64,000 nt of DNA, taken from NCBI RefSeq assembly GCF_900155965.1, contig NZ_FTMG01000016.1, positions 30,035 through 94,034 of the forward strand. The letters run 5' to 3'. The notes beneath the pieces are model-generated. The model had not been told where the DNA came from, ran no database searches, and worked only from the letters and a program-made list of their open reading frames with translations. Below, one piece after another: positions 24,948-35,100 of the stretch. Position numbers and translations under genes: made by a program. Origin of the DNA: Mucilaginibacter lappiensis (GTDB taxonomy: Bacteria > Bacteroidota > Bacteroidia > Sphingobacteriales > Sphingobacteriaceae). Position 1 is the first letter of the stretch. Every line of letters starts with the position of its first letter.

Positions 24948-26996
24948 CTAATAAGTAACCGTTAATGTAGGCTGATTACTGGTTGCCTCCCGACTGTTCA
25001 AGGTGATATCGTTGGTTGAGCTATTGGCACCGTTGTTTTGCAACAGGAACGAGACGATATGATCTGATTTTGCCAGCTGCGTGTTAATCGCATTCTTAAC
25101 ATCCAGGGCATAGGTACCTACGCCGGTAACCACTATCTGCCCTACATAGGTCGTATCTGTTGGGGCATTATTCCAGTTTATAGATGTCTCTCCCCAGTTT
25201 TCGGTTTGGGTGGTATATACCGAAATGGTACGCGTAGGGGCCGTATTGACGCCGTTAACATATAAGCTAAGCGTAGCCACCTGCACACTTGTGGCCGGTA
25301 CAGAACTGAAATCAAATTTTTCATACGCTTTCCTGGCGTAGCCTACAGCATCCGATTTAACTACGGTATAAGCTAAAGTACCGTAGTTAGTTGTGGCGTA
25401 ACTTCCATCCCTTATGTACGAGTCGGCTGTTGCGTTTAATGTGCTTGTTGTTCCTGTGGAGATGTGCTGGTAAAAACCTATATCCGGTGCGCCGGCAGGT
25501 AAAGCGGTGCCATAAAAATCGATACCTCCATTGCCCGTCATAACCAAACCGGTATTCAAACAAGGCGATGTAGCTAAAAGGTTAAAGTTGGTGCTGGCCC
25601 CGGAAGTAGCATTTACAAATTGAGGATTGGCGTAAATGTTATTCGAAACCACGCCTGCTGGCCCGTTTGATGAGGTAATAGAGGATGGGTAAAAACAGTT
25701 GTTCTGAAAAGTAGCGGTCGAAGCCGTAATTGGCTGTGCCGAAAACTGAGTAACTGTTCCGCCAGCTACGATGTTATTGTTAAAGGTAGCGTTAAAAGCA
25801 AAGGGACTGCTGGTATTGGTATATTCAAAAAACAGGGGAATTGATCCGGTAAAAAAGAAGGTGTTGTTGTAGATTTTATTAGTGCTGTTGTTGGATGTGT
25901 AGTTGATCATTTTTGCACTTGTACCAGCAGGGTCTACATCGTTCACACTTAAATTATAGCGCACTATAATATTGGTGGCGCTGGGCATAAACAACATAAA
26001 TCCACGTTTATTGTCATGACTGTAGTTATACTCAAAAATATCGCCGTTGGTGTTGATATCTGCGTCAAATGGTTGCCCGTCGATGTTACCGCCTACAATG
26101 CCGGATATTTCATTATGAGCGATAAGGGTTTGATAACTGTTATAAGTCCATGCCCCTGCGTAATTGGCCAGGTTGCTCATACACGTGTTACGAATGGTAT
26201 TATTGATGATTTTTGAATTTCCGGTAACACCGTTTAATACAATACCATCGCCATAAACATTTTCAATTAAATTGCCGTCAAAAACCACGTTTGAAGCCTG
26301 GGTGCTGCTGGATGTGCGGATACCCTCTATCTGGCAATTAGCTACGTGACAATTTTGTACCAATACGTCATTGATCAGCCCGGTGAAAATAATGCCTCCC
26401 GTGCCCTTATTATAATTGGAGTTTCCGACCCCGGTTGAATTAACATCATGCACATAACAATTTTTCACATAGATGTGGCTGGCGGCGGCCGTACCTGAAT
26501 TGTTAGCCTTAATTCCGGTAACCGCGTAATGCAGACCTGAGGTAATGGTATTGGTAATTTCGAGATTGTTGATCTCCCAGAACGATTGATTATTAAGCAG
26601 CAATGTAATTGATCCATTCACCAGGCCCCCGCCATTAATGATGGGCTTGTTACCTGTACCGTATAGATCAACTACGATAGGTGCATCGGATGTTCCCGAA
26701 CCCAAAAACACAATGTTCCCGCTCCAGCTGCCTCCCGCTTTAAACAGGATCTGATCGCCGGGTAAAAAGGTTTGGGCATTTACCTTGCTGATGCTTTGCC
26801 ATGCGGTGGCGGTGCTTTGCCCATCGTTACTGTCATTACCCGCGGGATCTACATAATAAGTTGTACCGGTTGAATGGGTGCCTTTTACCGGGGTTTTTGA
26901 AGCGCCTGTGTCGGTAGGTACCCGGTTAATGGATTTGTTGCAGGATGCAAATAGTGCCATTGCCAGTATAGGCAATAAGATGAATGCTTTTCTCAT
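24948..26996 (-). CDS. Surface lipoprotein with right-handed beta-helix and C-terminal DNRLRE (CBM96-like) domain
   Basis: A 682-residue lipoprotein (lipobox LFASC, C19). After a short linker, YYVDPAGNDSNDGQSTATAWQS begins a right-handed parallel beta-helix (about 48-510) with many Asn-rich turns (NNSGTAAASHIYVKNC, NLIENVYGDG). From about residue 520 a DNRLRE domain follows (ATADSYIRDGSY, SLYVNG, TENWGETSINWNNAP), a beta-sandwich often attached to extracellular carbohydrate-active or adhesion proteins. Beta-helix proteins of this form include polysaccharide lyases and epimerases, but I see no diagnostic catalytic motif. It is monocistronic, just behind the MITE. Likely binds or cleaves a polysaccharide at the surface (inference). 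Confidence 0.8.
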   Translation of the reverse strand: MRKAFILLPILAMALFASCNKSINRVPTDTGASKTPVKGTHSTGTTYYVDPAGNDSNDGQSTATAWQSISKVNAQTFLPGDQILFKAGGSWSGNIVFLGSGTSDAPIVVDLYGTGNKPIINGGGLVNGSITLLLNNQSFWEINNLEITNTITSGLHYAVTGIKANNSGTAAASHIYVKNCYVHDVNSTGVGNSNYNKGTGGIIFTGLINDVLVQNCHVANCQIEGIRTSSSTQASNVVFDGNLIENVYGDGIVLNGVTGNSKIINNTIRNTCMSNLANYAGAWTYNSYQTLIAHNEISGIVGGNIDGQPFDADINTNGDIFEYNYSHDNKRGFMLFMPSATNIIVRYNLSVNDVDPAGTSAKMINYTSNNSTNKIYNNTFFFTGSIPLFFEYTNTSSPFAFNATFNNNIVAGGTVTQFSAQPITASTATFQNNCFYPSSITSSNGPAGVVSNNIYANPQFVNATSGASTNFNLLATSPCLNTGLVMTGNGGIDFYGTALPAGAPDIGFYQHISTGTTSTLNATADSYIRDGSYATTNYGTLAYTVVKSDAVGYARKAYEKFDFSSVPATSVQVATLSLYVNGVNTAPTRTISVYTTQTENWGETSINWNNAPTDTTYVGQIVVTGVGTYALDVKNAINTQLAKSDHIVSFLLQNNGANSSTNDITLNSREATSNQPTLTVTY

Positions 26997-27352
26997 TTTG
27001 ATGGTTTTGGTTAAATGATTGGTTGCGAACAGTGTGCCGCACTGGTCATACCAAAGCTCGAAACTTTGAGAAAAAACAAGGGGTAAAATCCTGAAGTAAT
27101 AGGGGGAGTATTATAAAGGTCGGTAAATCCTCGTGGTTTATGAGTTTGGGGAGAAGATTAAAAAGAAATACCCAAAAGCTAAGGCTTCTCCGTAGGAGTA
27201 AAAGCTTTGTAGCAAACAATCATTAGGGATTTAGCATGCCGTAGGTATGCCACCTGGAAGTTTAGTGCCTGAGGTGCCGTTCTAATGTCGCCTTTTCTTC
27301 TACAAAACTTGAACCCCAACTGGTCTAACCCCGAACTTGTAATTTGATCCCA
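26997..27352. other. 356-bp intergenic region with repeat hairpins
   Basis: No gene is seen. The left part is the leader of the beta-helix lipoprotein (minus strand). The middle part (27174-27262) has two hairpins centred on CCGTAGG, listed separately. The right part adjoins the 3' end of the serine hydrolase gene. Confidence 0.7.
27174..27262. repeat. Intergenic CCGTAGG hairpin repeat
   Basis: Two hairpins share a CCGTAGG centre: CTCCGTAGGAG at 27188-27198, and GCATGCCGTAGGTATGC at 27234-27250, the latter with one G-U wobble pair. Short CCGTAGG palindromes are, to my knowledge, frequent intergenic repeats in Bacteroidota, but copy number in this genome cannot be counted here. Confidence 0.5.
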
Positions 27353-28684
27353 TTAATCCGTTTTAGTAAATAGATAAGTAGCTCCTCCCTGGATTAAAGT
27401 GAAAGTTTTTTTAGCAGGCTCAAATTGCAAAGTAATGCCAGCAGCAGCAAAAGAAAATTTATTATCCCCTTGAGCTTCCAGCGGAAATGCCCGCTGCCCA
27501 GTAGCTTGTGCAAACAGTAGGGTGTTGTTTTTGGTGATATCAACCTTTAATGGCATTTGGGTACTGGTATACTTACCGACATATTTATCAAGATCGGTCA
27601 TATTTAGTGTAATGGTTTTAAACTCAGGAATTGCAAACGGTCGGTTAAAATAAATACTTAATGCACCTATGACAACATTATTGGTTGAATACCTAACACC
27701 ATTGGAAATATAGGCTATAGTCAACTTATCCTCTGGAAAATAAGTAAGCAAACTGGAAAATCCGTCGATGCCTCCGGAATGTCCAAAACCTTTTTTATCA
27801 TAAAACGGAATCGTGAACATGGCCATACCGTAGTTGTCCTTCATCGTTTTCATCAGCTCTAAATTAGTCTGGCTAATGAGTTTGCCTGCAAAAAGCGCAT
27901 TTATAAATTTAACCAGATCAGCGGGCGTAGAAACAATAGCACCAGCGCCGCCCGGAATACTCATATCTGTTTCGGGCATTTGCATCCATTGCCCTGCGTA
28001 ATTGTAAGAGTATGCTTCGTCTTTGGCCGGGTTGGCCTTAGTGCCGTAATAAGTTTGTGTCAAGCCTATTTTCGAAGTAACGCGTTTTTTTAATTCTTCG
28101 GCATAGGTTTTACCAGTTAATTTTTCAATGATATATCCCAGCAGTACAAAGTTGGTATTGCTGTATTCGGCCTTCGTATCAGGTTCAAAATCGGATTTCT
28201 GTTTGGCAAAGATGGCGACCATTTCGGGTTCTGACTTAGGACTACCCATATAGGTTAGATAAAGCGAATCGCTCGTAAAGTTATGAAGCCCACTGTGGTG
28301 GCTGAGCATTTCTCTTATCGTGATCTTCCCGGCATTAGGGAGTTGTGGGAAATAAGTAGCCAAAGGCGTTTCAAAGGTAAGCTTGCCTTCATCGATCAGC
28401 TGAAAGATCATCGTTGCAGTAAACATCTTACTGATAGAGCCTATCCGATATTTTGTTTCAATGGTCGCTGGTGTTTTTTCACCTTTATTCACTTGACTAT
28501 AACCGATGGCGTTTTGATAAACCAACACTCCGTTAGCAGCTATGGAGATACTGCCCATGTTCTGGTCTTTCGTGTTCAACGCGACAAAAAAGCTGTCCAA
28601 TTTGGCTTTATTGAAAGTTTGTGCATGAGTGCAACTTTGTAAAATAAGGAACAGCAAGAAAAAGCAGGCTATTTTTTGAATCAT
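27353..28684 (-). CDS. Class C beta-lactamase-family serine hydrolase (lipoprotein)
   Basis: A 443-residue periplasmic or surface serine hydrolase of the beta-lactamase/transpeptidase-like fold. A lipobox (LQSC, C18) suggests a lipid anchor. The catalytic motifs are SxxK at S83-I-S-K86 (GSISKMF), YxN in EYSNTNF, and HSGG in place of KTG (GFGHSGGIDG). The C-terminal domain (about 345-443) is a small beta-barrel typical of D-aminopeptidase/esterase relatives (DLDKYVGKYTST). Roles in this family range from peptide or ester hydrolysis to peptidoglycan trimming; true beta-lactam resistance is not implied. Confidence 0.88.
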   Translation of the reverse strand: MIQKIACFFLLFLILQSCTHAQTFNKAKLDSFFVALNTKDQNMGSISIAANGVLVYQNAIGYSQVNKGEKTPATIETKYRIGSISKMFTATMIFQLIDEGKLTFETPLATYFPQLPNAGKITIREMLSHHSGLHNFTSDSLYLTYMGSPKSEPEMVAIFAKQKSDFEPDTKAEYSNTNFVLLGYIIEKLTGKTYAEELKKRVTSKIGLTQTYYGTKANPAKDEAYSYNYAGQWMQMPETDMSIPGGAGAIVSTPADLVKFINALFAGKLISQTNLELMKTMKDNYGMAMFTIPFYDKKGFGHSGGIDGFSSLLTYFPEDKLTIAYISNGVRYSTNNVVIGALSIYFNRPFAIPEFKTITLNMTDLDKYVGKYTSTQMPLKVDITKNNTLLFAQATGQRAFPLEAQGDNKFSFAAAGITLQFEPAKKTFTLIQGGATYLFTKTD

Positions 28685-28749
28685 TGCGTAAGTGTTTAGA
28701 AGATTAAAGATAGAATTTAATTGTATGATAAAGAGGATATCCGGTTGAA

Positions 28750-29442
28750 TTATCCAATCTCCAATCCATTGATGTCGGTAGAAAGTACCTCGCTCATGTA
28801 ATCCAGAAAGGGACGCATGGTTTTAAATGTGTTGTTTACCAGGTCCACAAAATGCGGGTCTAAAACCTCGGCATCTGTAAATCGCTTCATGAGCAGGAAT
28901 TGTTTATAACGTAACAGATCAATAGCTTCATGATCGGCATCGAAACCTTTTGGGGTAGTTTTCAACTGCTCGCCCTTCAATGTTTCAAATGTCGAAATAA
29001 ATGCAGGGGCATTTAATATAGCCCGAAGCGGGGCGGAATCAAAGGCAATATCTTCTCTGATCAGTTTCAGGTCCTGCGGATTTGGCCCAAAGAAGCCACC
29101 ACCAACAAAGCTGTTGCCCGGTTCCATATGAAAATAATAGCCACCCCGGCGATATTTGGTAGCACGTTTAAAACTACCCGCCCAATGGATTTTATAAGGC
29201 GTTTTATCGGTCGAGAAACGAACGTCCTTATAGATACGGTAAAGGCTCTTTTTACCGGAAACCGTTTCTATCAAATCGTGAACATTCATTTGCTGCAATA
29301 GGGCCTCGGCAAAAATCTGTAGGTGGTGCTGCTCTTTTTCAAAGTCGGCTTTATGCAGGTTAAACCACTCCCGGTTGTTGTTCAATTTCAATGCGTTTAA
29401 AAAATCAAAGCTCGATTGCGGTATCTGCGGTAGTTGTTTCAT
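28750..29442 (-). CDS. DUF2461 family protein
   Basis: A 230-residue cytoplasmic protein of the DUF2461 (TIGR02453) family. It shows the family features: FLNALKLNNNREWFNLHK at the start, YRIYKDVRFSTDKTPYK, and GGYYFHMEPGNSFVGGG in the centre. No biochemical role is established for the family. Length is normal. It stands alone between the serine hydrolase and the SusCD operon, with its own leader. Confidence 0.88.
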   Translation of the reverse strand: MKQLPQIPQSSFDFLNALKLNNNREWFNLHKADFEKEQHHLQIFAEALLQQMNVHDLIETVSGKKSLYRIYKDVRFSTDKTPYKIHWAGSFKRATKYRRGGYYFHMEPGNSFVGGGFFGPNPQDLKLIREDIAFDSAPLRAILNAPAFISTFETLKGEQLKTTPKGFDADHEAIDLLRYKQFLLMKRFTDAEVLDPHFVDLVNNTFKTMRPFLDYMSEVLSTDINGLEIG

Positions 29443-29521
29443 AGGATATTACGGCGTCTGAAAATTAAGGAACCAGGTGCAAATATACCAGGGTTAAAAA
29501 AAGCCGTGTCAACCCAATAAC

Positions 29522-29552
29522 AAAAAAGCCCCGAAATGTTCGGGGCCTTTTG
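29522..29552 (-). terminator. Terminator of the SusC-SusD-DUF4397 operon
   Basis: On the minus strand AAAAGGCCCCGAA and TTCGGGGCTTTTTT form a stem with a short loop and U-run, 13 bp after the DUF4397 stop. Confidence 0.85.
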
Positions 29553-29564
29553 ATAAATGATAAC

Positions 29565-30509
29565 CTATTTGGTAGTGAAATAACTGATGCCCGGCGGGTT
29601 ATAATATATTTCGGGTAACAGGCTGTTCGGGTCCGATGGTTTGGTTGGCCTGGCCGTAGCTTTTAAGGTAATGCCGGTAGTGCCCACCACATAATCGGTA
29701 TACAAACCGTTGGCCATAATGGTATAGTACCTGCCCGGTGCCATATTGATGGCTTTGGTAACAGCGCCCACTTTAGTACTTGTGCCCGCCAGGTACAGCT
29801 GGAAGGTGTATCCGGTAGTGCCTATAGTGTTAGCATCTATGGGTAAAAAATCGGTTAGTTTGCCTGCTGCAATGCTGGTAAAGGGTGTTAAGGTGGTAGC
29901 CGCAGGAGCGCCGGTGAGGGTATAAACACCTGTAACATCAAGCGGCGGACTGTTGGGTATAAAATTGCCAAACCGCACATAGATCTTGGTCATATCGGCT
30001 GTAGGGAATTTGTCCTCCACAAATATGGTGGCAGGTTTATCCGGGTAACCGATGGTAAACAGGGAATAAGTGCCCCTTTCAGCAAGCGATTGTGTTACGC
30101 TGGCAACAGTGGTGTTGGGTGCTGCGGTTTGAGCACTCACCAATGCCGGTACCGGGGTTGAAGTGGCGATTTTAATAGTTGCATTGCCGGTTGCTACCAA
30201 CGCGTAATTAACCGAGGTGCCGCCCGGATAAAGACCGCCAAATTGCGTGGCCGTATTAAAAGCCGAAGGATAAGCGATACCTGTGATGACCGATGTGGGT
30301 TTTAAATTATCGGTTAGCCCCACATTTTGCTGCGGACTTATCTTTGTCCCGTTCACATATTCGTCAACAGCGGGCAGGCCGGGGATGGCTTGTGCATACC
30401 TGAGTTGCGCGCCCGTTGCCGGTTGGGATAACTGGGTGATGGTATTTTTTTTACAACCTGTGATCGTGATCAAAAACAGGCATGTAATGATATAAAAGTT
30501 CGTTTTCAT
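29565..30509 (-). CDS. DUF4397 domain-containing lipoprotein
   Basis: A 314-residue lipoprotein (lipobox ITGC, C19) with two beta-sandwich segments of the DUF4397 type: AQLRYAQAIPGLPAVDEYVNG near the N-terminus and a later KIYVRFGNFIPNSPPLDVT segment. It is 21 bp after the SusD gene and is the last gene of a SusC-SusD operon, so it is probably displayed on the outer membrane and takes part in binding the operon's substrate. Substrate unknown. Confidence 0.85.
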   Translation of the reverse strand: MKTNFYIITCLFLITITGCKKNTITQLSQPATGAQLRYAQAIPGLPAVDEYVNGTKISPQQNVGLTDNLKPTSVITGIAYPSAFNTATQFGGLYPGGTSVNYALVATGNATIKIATSTPVPALVSAQTAAPNTTVASVTQSLAERGTYSLFTIGYPDKPATIFVEDKFPTADMTKIYVRFGNFIPNSPPLDVTGVYTLTGAPAATTLTPFTSIAAGKLTDFLPIDANTIGTTGYTFQLYLAGTSTKVGAVTKAINMAPGRYYTIMANGLYTDYVVGTTGITLKATARPTKPSDPNSLLPEIYYNPPGISYFTTK

Positions 30510-30530
30510 AATGTCTCTTTTTTGAAATGA

Positions 30531-32117
30531 TTAAGGTAAAATGAACCACGGTTTTTTGGTATGATAATCCGGATCAAGGGCGCCAAAGCTTTTGAGTGCC
30601 GGCACATTCCAGATATACTCGGAATTGTAGCGCGGCCTTACTACATAAACCTGTTTGCCACCGTTATCCGGGTAAAGTGTACCCGGTTTACTAAAGCCCT
30701 GGAAAATATTGGTATCGTAATTATAGCGGCGCTCATCGGCCCAGGCTTCCAGCGATCCCCATACAAACAGCGAGATGAATTTTTGCTGCATGATATCGGC
30801 GATGGTTAAGGTAGCGGCGCTTTGCTTAACGCATGGCCCGCTCATGTAAGCACTGATGGCTGCAGTAGATATAGCTTGTTTAGTGCCTGTAAGTGCTGTT
30901 GCCTGTGGTGGGTTACTAACAAAATCCAAACTGGCATTAACCCCATTGATGTAGGCAGCATAAGCACCAGCCTGGTCACCTTTTTTGTATAAAGCTTCGG
31001 CTTTGAAGAATTGTACTTCGCCATAGGTCATCAACACACCGCGTGAATTATCATTATAAATGTATCGCTGGGCGTAAGGTGCGGTAGTGGGATAAGTAGT
31101 TACACCGTTGCCAAACAAAAATGGTATAAGCGTATTGGCATCTGTTGCGTTAGGGTCGCCGTTGGTGCCTATAACACCGCGATATACTTTATCCTTGCTT
31201 TGTGATATCAATTGTTTAATACGCGGATCTAAAGTAGTGTCCTGTGTGGCAGAGCCTGTAAAAATACGGCCATCTAGCAGGCGTACTATAAAATCAGATT
31301 GCTTGTATGGACCGATATTTCCCCTTGATGGCCCCCAGAAATTGGAGTCGCCAGATTGTGAACCTTTACATTCCACACTGGCATTATCGGCATTACTTAC
31401 AAACGAGCTGTCGGCATATTTCTTTACATTATCGGCATTGAAAGTAGCCTTATTACTTTGGTGCAGCGCGTTCTGGGCCAGTATGGCGTAAATAAATTTG
31501 ATCCATTTACTGCGATCGCCGTAATACATATAATCACCTTTGGCCAGCGTAGGCGATACGATCAGGTTGTCGGTTTTAATGGCCAGGTTCATGTAATTTA
31601 GGGCCAGTTGGCAATCTTTCACCACTTCGGCGTAAACCACAGAACCATCATCATAATCAAAGGTCAGGCGTGTAGGGTCAAAGGCTTCTTTTACGATCAT
31701 GTGATCGTACAGGTCGCCGCCGGTTTGCCATCCCCAGGCCCGCAATGCGTAACCCACGGCCACATAATCCCATTTCTTTTTGGGGATAGCATCCTGCCAT
31801 AACAGGGTGATGTTTTGGCCCAGGCTAAAATAAACCGTGCGCCACATTTCGCCGTTCGAGTCAGAGGCCGGCGAATAACCTTCTTCGTCCCAGATATTGT
31901 TGGCCGTTGCCGATCCCCATACCTGGGCATACTGGCCTATATAACGGCTATCGTACCAAACACCACGTGCCATGCCTGCCTGTATAGGCGGTAATAGGGC
32001 CGATGCATCAGCCGTAACCGGGGCATTGGGGTTGGTATTTACATCAATATATTTTTTACAACTGCTTGCCGAAAACAGCACAAGCATTGTCAATATGGAA
32101 TATTTAAAACTTTTCAT
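30531..32117 (-). CDS. SusD/RagB-like outer membrane lipoprotein
   Basis: A 528-residue nutrient-binding lipoprotein. The lipobox SASSC and the following CKKYIDVNTNPNAP start are typical of SusD homologues of the SusD-like_2 group. The rest is helix-rich with the TPR-like scaffold (YMYYGDRSKWIKFIYAILAQNALH; EVQFFKAEALYKKGDQAGAY). It pairs with the SusC receptor 12 bp upstream, forming the lid of the transport complex. No glycoside hydrolases are adjacent, so the cargo could be a peptide or small glycan. Confidence 0.92.
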   Translation of the reverse strand: MKSFKYSILTMLVLFSASSCKKYIDVNTNPNAPVTADASALLPPIQAGMARGVWYDSRYIGQYAQVWGSATANNIWDEEGYSPASDSNGEMWRTVYFSLGQNITLLWQDAIPKKKWDYVAVGYALRAWGWQTGGDLYDHMIVKEAFDPTRLTFDYDDGSVVYAEVVKDCQLALNYMNLAIKTDNLIVSPTLAKGDYMYYGDRSKWIKFIYAILAQNALHQSNKATFNADNVKKYADSSFVSNADNASVECKGSQSGDSNFWGPSRGNIGPYKQSDFIVRLLDGRIFTGSATQDTTLDPRIKQLISQSKDKVYRGVIGTNGDPNATDANTLIPFLFGNGVTTYPTTAPYAQRYIYNDNSRGVLMTYGEVQFFKAEALYKKGDQAGAYAAYINGVNASLDFVSNPPQATALTGTKQAISTAAISAYMSGPCVKQSAATLTIADIMQQKFISLFVWGSLEAWADERRYNYDTNIFQGFSKPGTLYPDNGGKQVYVVRPRYNSEYIWNVPALKSFGALDPDYHTKKPWFILP

Positions 32118-32129
32118 GTTGTCTTCTTT

Positions 32130-35100
32130 TTATAACTTCACTCTTAAACCTAAAGAAATTACCCTCGGCGTAGGTACGGTACCATAATCAAAACCGGCAG
32201 CGCCTGTTCCTAAAGTGGAGGAGTTGGTGCCGTTTACGTCGGGATCTGCACCAGAATAATTGGTGATCATAAACACATCCGTAGCGGTTACAAACACGCT
32301 GGCCGATTTAAACACGTTTTGACGTTTTAATAACGATTGTGGTAATTTGTAGCTTAACGTAATATCCTTTAACCTTACCCAATTAATGTTGTGCTCAATA
32401 AAATCAGCATCAATGGCGTTGGCATAATAGTTATTCTGGGTGTTAGGAGTAACCTGGATGTTGTTGACTGTTGGATTAGCCGAGTTTTCGTTACCATCTT
32501 TTAAAACACCCGGCACAACAATAGGAGTCATGCGGTTGAGGGTACGAACGCTTAAGCCATAACGGGTCATGAAAAGCTCGTTGCCGTTAAATACATCCCC
32601 GCCTTTACGTATGTCGAACAGGAAGTTCAAGTCAAAATCTTTAAAGGTAAAATGATTACCCAGGCCGATGCTGAATTTGGGCTGCCTATCGCCGGCTACG
32701 CCAAAAGTAACGTTGCTGATAGGGATGCCGCTGGTTGGATCTATCAGTACCTTACCTGCATTGTTTCTGGCATAACCAAAAGCAGCTATATTGGTAGTGC
32801 TGCTGCCGGGGAAGATGCTTGAACGCACGTTGGAGTAGATCCAGGTATCGGAATTATAATACTCCGGCAAGCCGCCCAGGCTAACTACTTTGCCGCGGGC
32901 CGCGGTAAAGTTTAATAATACATCCCAGTTAAAGTCTTTGGATTTAACAGGCGCGCCGGTTAAGGATACCTCAAAACCATGGTTCTTCACCTCGCCGCCA
33001 TTAATATACTCCAGTACATAACCCGATGCATAGCTGATGCGTGGATTAAAGATCTGGTTGGTTGCCTTTACCTGGTAATAGCTGATATCGGCACCTAAGC
33101 GACCATTGAAAAATTGAAATTCGGCACCCAGGTCAAGCTCTTTATCGCGCTCTGGCCGCAGGTTGGGGTTGTTGCCGGTAACATCATAAGCAAAGCCGCC
33201 GCCGGTGGTAGTTTGCTGTAACAGGGTCGATCGTATTTTGTAAGGAGCGGCAGGGTCTTTACCCACTTCGGCATAGGACGCCCTGATTTTACCGAATGAT
33301 AATATAGGGCTATCCTTTAAGCCCGGCAGCTCGGTAAATATAAAACCGAGACCCACCGATGGATAAAAATAATGATCCTGTTGTGTGCCCGATAGTTTGG
33401 ACGAATACTCTTCGCGCGCGGTAGCATTCAGTGTCAATATTTCTTTATACACTAAACCCAACCTGGCTATACCCGAGAGATAGCGCACTTTTTTCACATA
33501 GTCTGATGAACGCTGGGTGGTAGGTGTAGTATTGTTGATATTGTTAAAATCGGGCTGGATGAATTTTTCGCCATAATAACCGTTGATCTCATCCGAGTTG
33601 GAAATCGCTTCGGCGCCAACCGCCAGCGTGGTTTTAAAATCGCCAAACTGTTTTTTGCCGGTAGCGAAGAACGAACCGTTGATTTGCAGGTTGCCATCAT
33701 TATAATTGTCAATAATACCACCGGTGGATATACCGCTGGTAGATGCGAAGCTGTTTAGCGGTGAATTTTGGTACGATGAGCTGTACTGGCTCACAAAGTT
33801 ATTACCGGCCGTGGCGGCATAATCGATACCGGCCAGGGCCCGCAAATTAAGCCAGGATGCAGCATCAAATGACAGGTCGATATTGCCTATCATACGGTTG
33901 GTTTTATCGCGACTGATGTTGTTATGGGCATCCCAAAGCGGGTTGTCAAAGTCAATGAGGCCATCAGATACTACATTGCCGGCACTTGCCGGTAATACCA
34001 GTCTGCGGGTACCGTCAGGGTTCAGGTAATTACGCACGTCATCATTGGTGGGCCATGCCAGCGCATCGATATAAGTACCCGAGTTGCCTTTGTTCAGCTT
34101 GCGGTTATCAATATTAAAATAATTGAACGAGGCACTGCTGGTTAGTTTGGAGGAGATTTTTGACGTACCCGAAAAACGGAGGGAAATCTTATCATTATAC
34201 GCTACCGGCAGTACACCTGTAGTGTTGCGGATAGAGGCCGAAAGCCGGTAAGTAGTGATCTCGTTACCACCCTCAAGCGCCAGGTTGTTAATAGTGGTAT
34301 GGCCGGTTTGCATAATATCCTGCAGGTTATTGTAGGTTTTTGTACCCGGAGCATAGGCCGGTCCGAATAGCGTACGTACCGTACCGTTGGTGCTGCCGTT
34401 TTGACCTACGCCAAAAACGTCCTGAATTTTCGGAAAGCGATAAGCGGTAGCAAAGCCAAAGTCGTTATCATAAGTAACCGTACCGGGGCCTGCATGGCCT
34501 TTTCTAGTCGTGATCACGATGGCACCACCCGAGGCTGATGAACCATATACCGCCGCCGCATCCGCGCCTTTCAATACCGTAACCGATTCGATATCATCAG
34601 GGTTGATGTCCGCTATGCGATTGGTAAAATCCTCGCGGCGGTTATCACCGTTGGATGCCAGTGAGCTTTGGTCAACCGCGTCGTTACTTACCCGGATACC
34701 ATCAATAACAAACAGGGGAGCGTTTGAACCACCAATGGAGTTTAAACCACGTAGTACAATAGATGACGATGCTCCCGGGTTTCCGCTGGTGCTGGTAACC
34801 GTAGCGCCGGCCACACGGCCCTGCAGGGCATTAATAAAATTTTCGCGCTGTGTTTGCTGAATGGCTTCACCCTTAACCGTTTGTACCGGTGAGGTAGAAT
34901 AACGCTTGTCAGCCTTTACACCAAAGCCCACCGTAATAGGCACTTCCTTCAACATCGTAGCATCCGACTGCATCGCTATGTTCACTACAGTGGCCGTACC
35001 TGCCGTTCTTTCCTGGGCTTTCATACCTATAAAAGAATAGACGATGACCTGGCCGGGACTTGCGGCAATGGAATACGCTCCTTTTGAGTCGGACTGGGTA

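Noticed and set aside
24948..26996. Assignment of the beta-helix lipoprotein as a specific alginate or chondroitin lyase
   Set aside because: Beta-helix and DNRLRE folds are shared by many proteins, and no catalytic signature of a lyase family could be recognised.
27275..27290. 16-mer shared with the phased repeats at 18827-18842 (TGCCGTTCTAATGTCG)
   Set aside because: A single identical 16-mer is expected about once by chance in a window of this size, and the second site has no phased repeats.
27353..28684. Beta-lactam resistance gene
   Set aside because: It has the class C-like SxxK and YxN motifs, but HSGG replaces KTG and the added C-terminal domain points to a peptidase/esterase relative.
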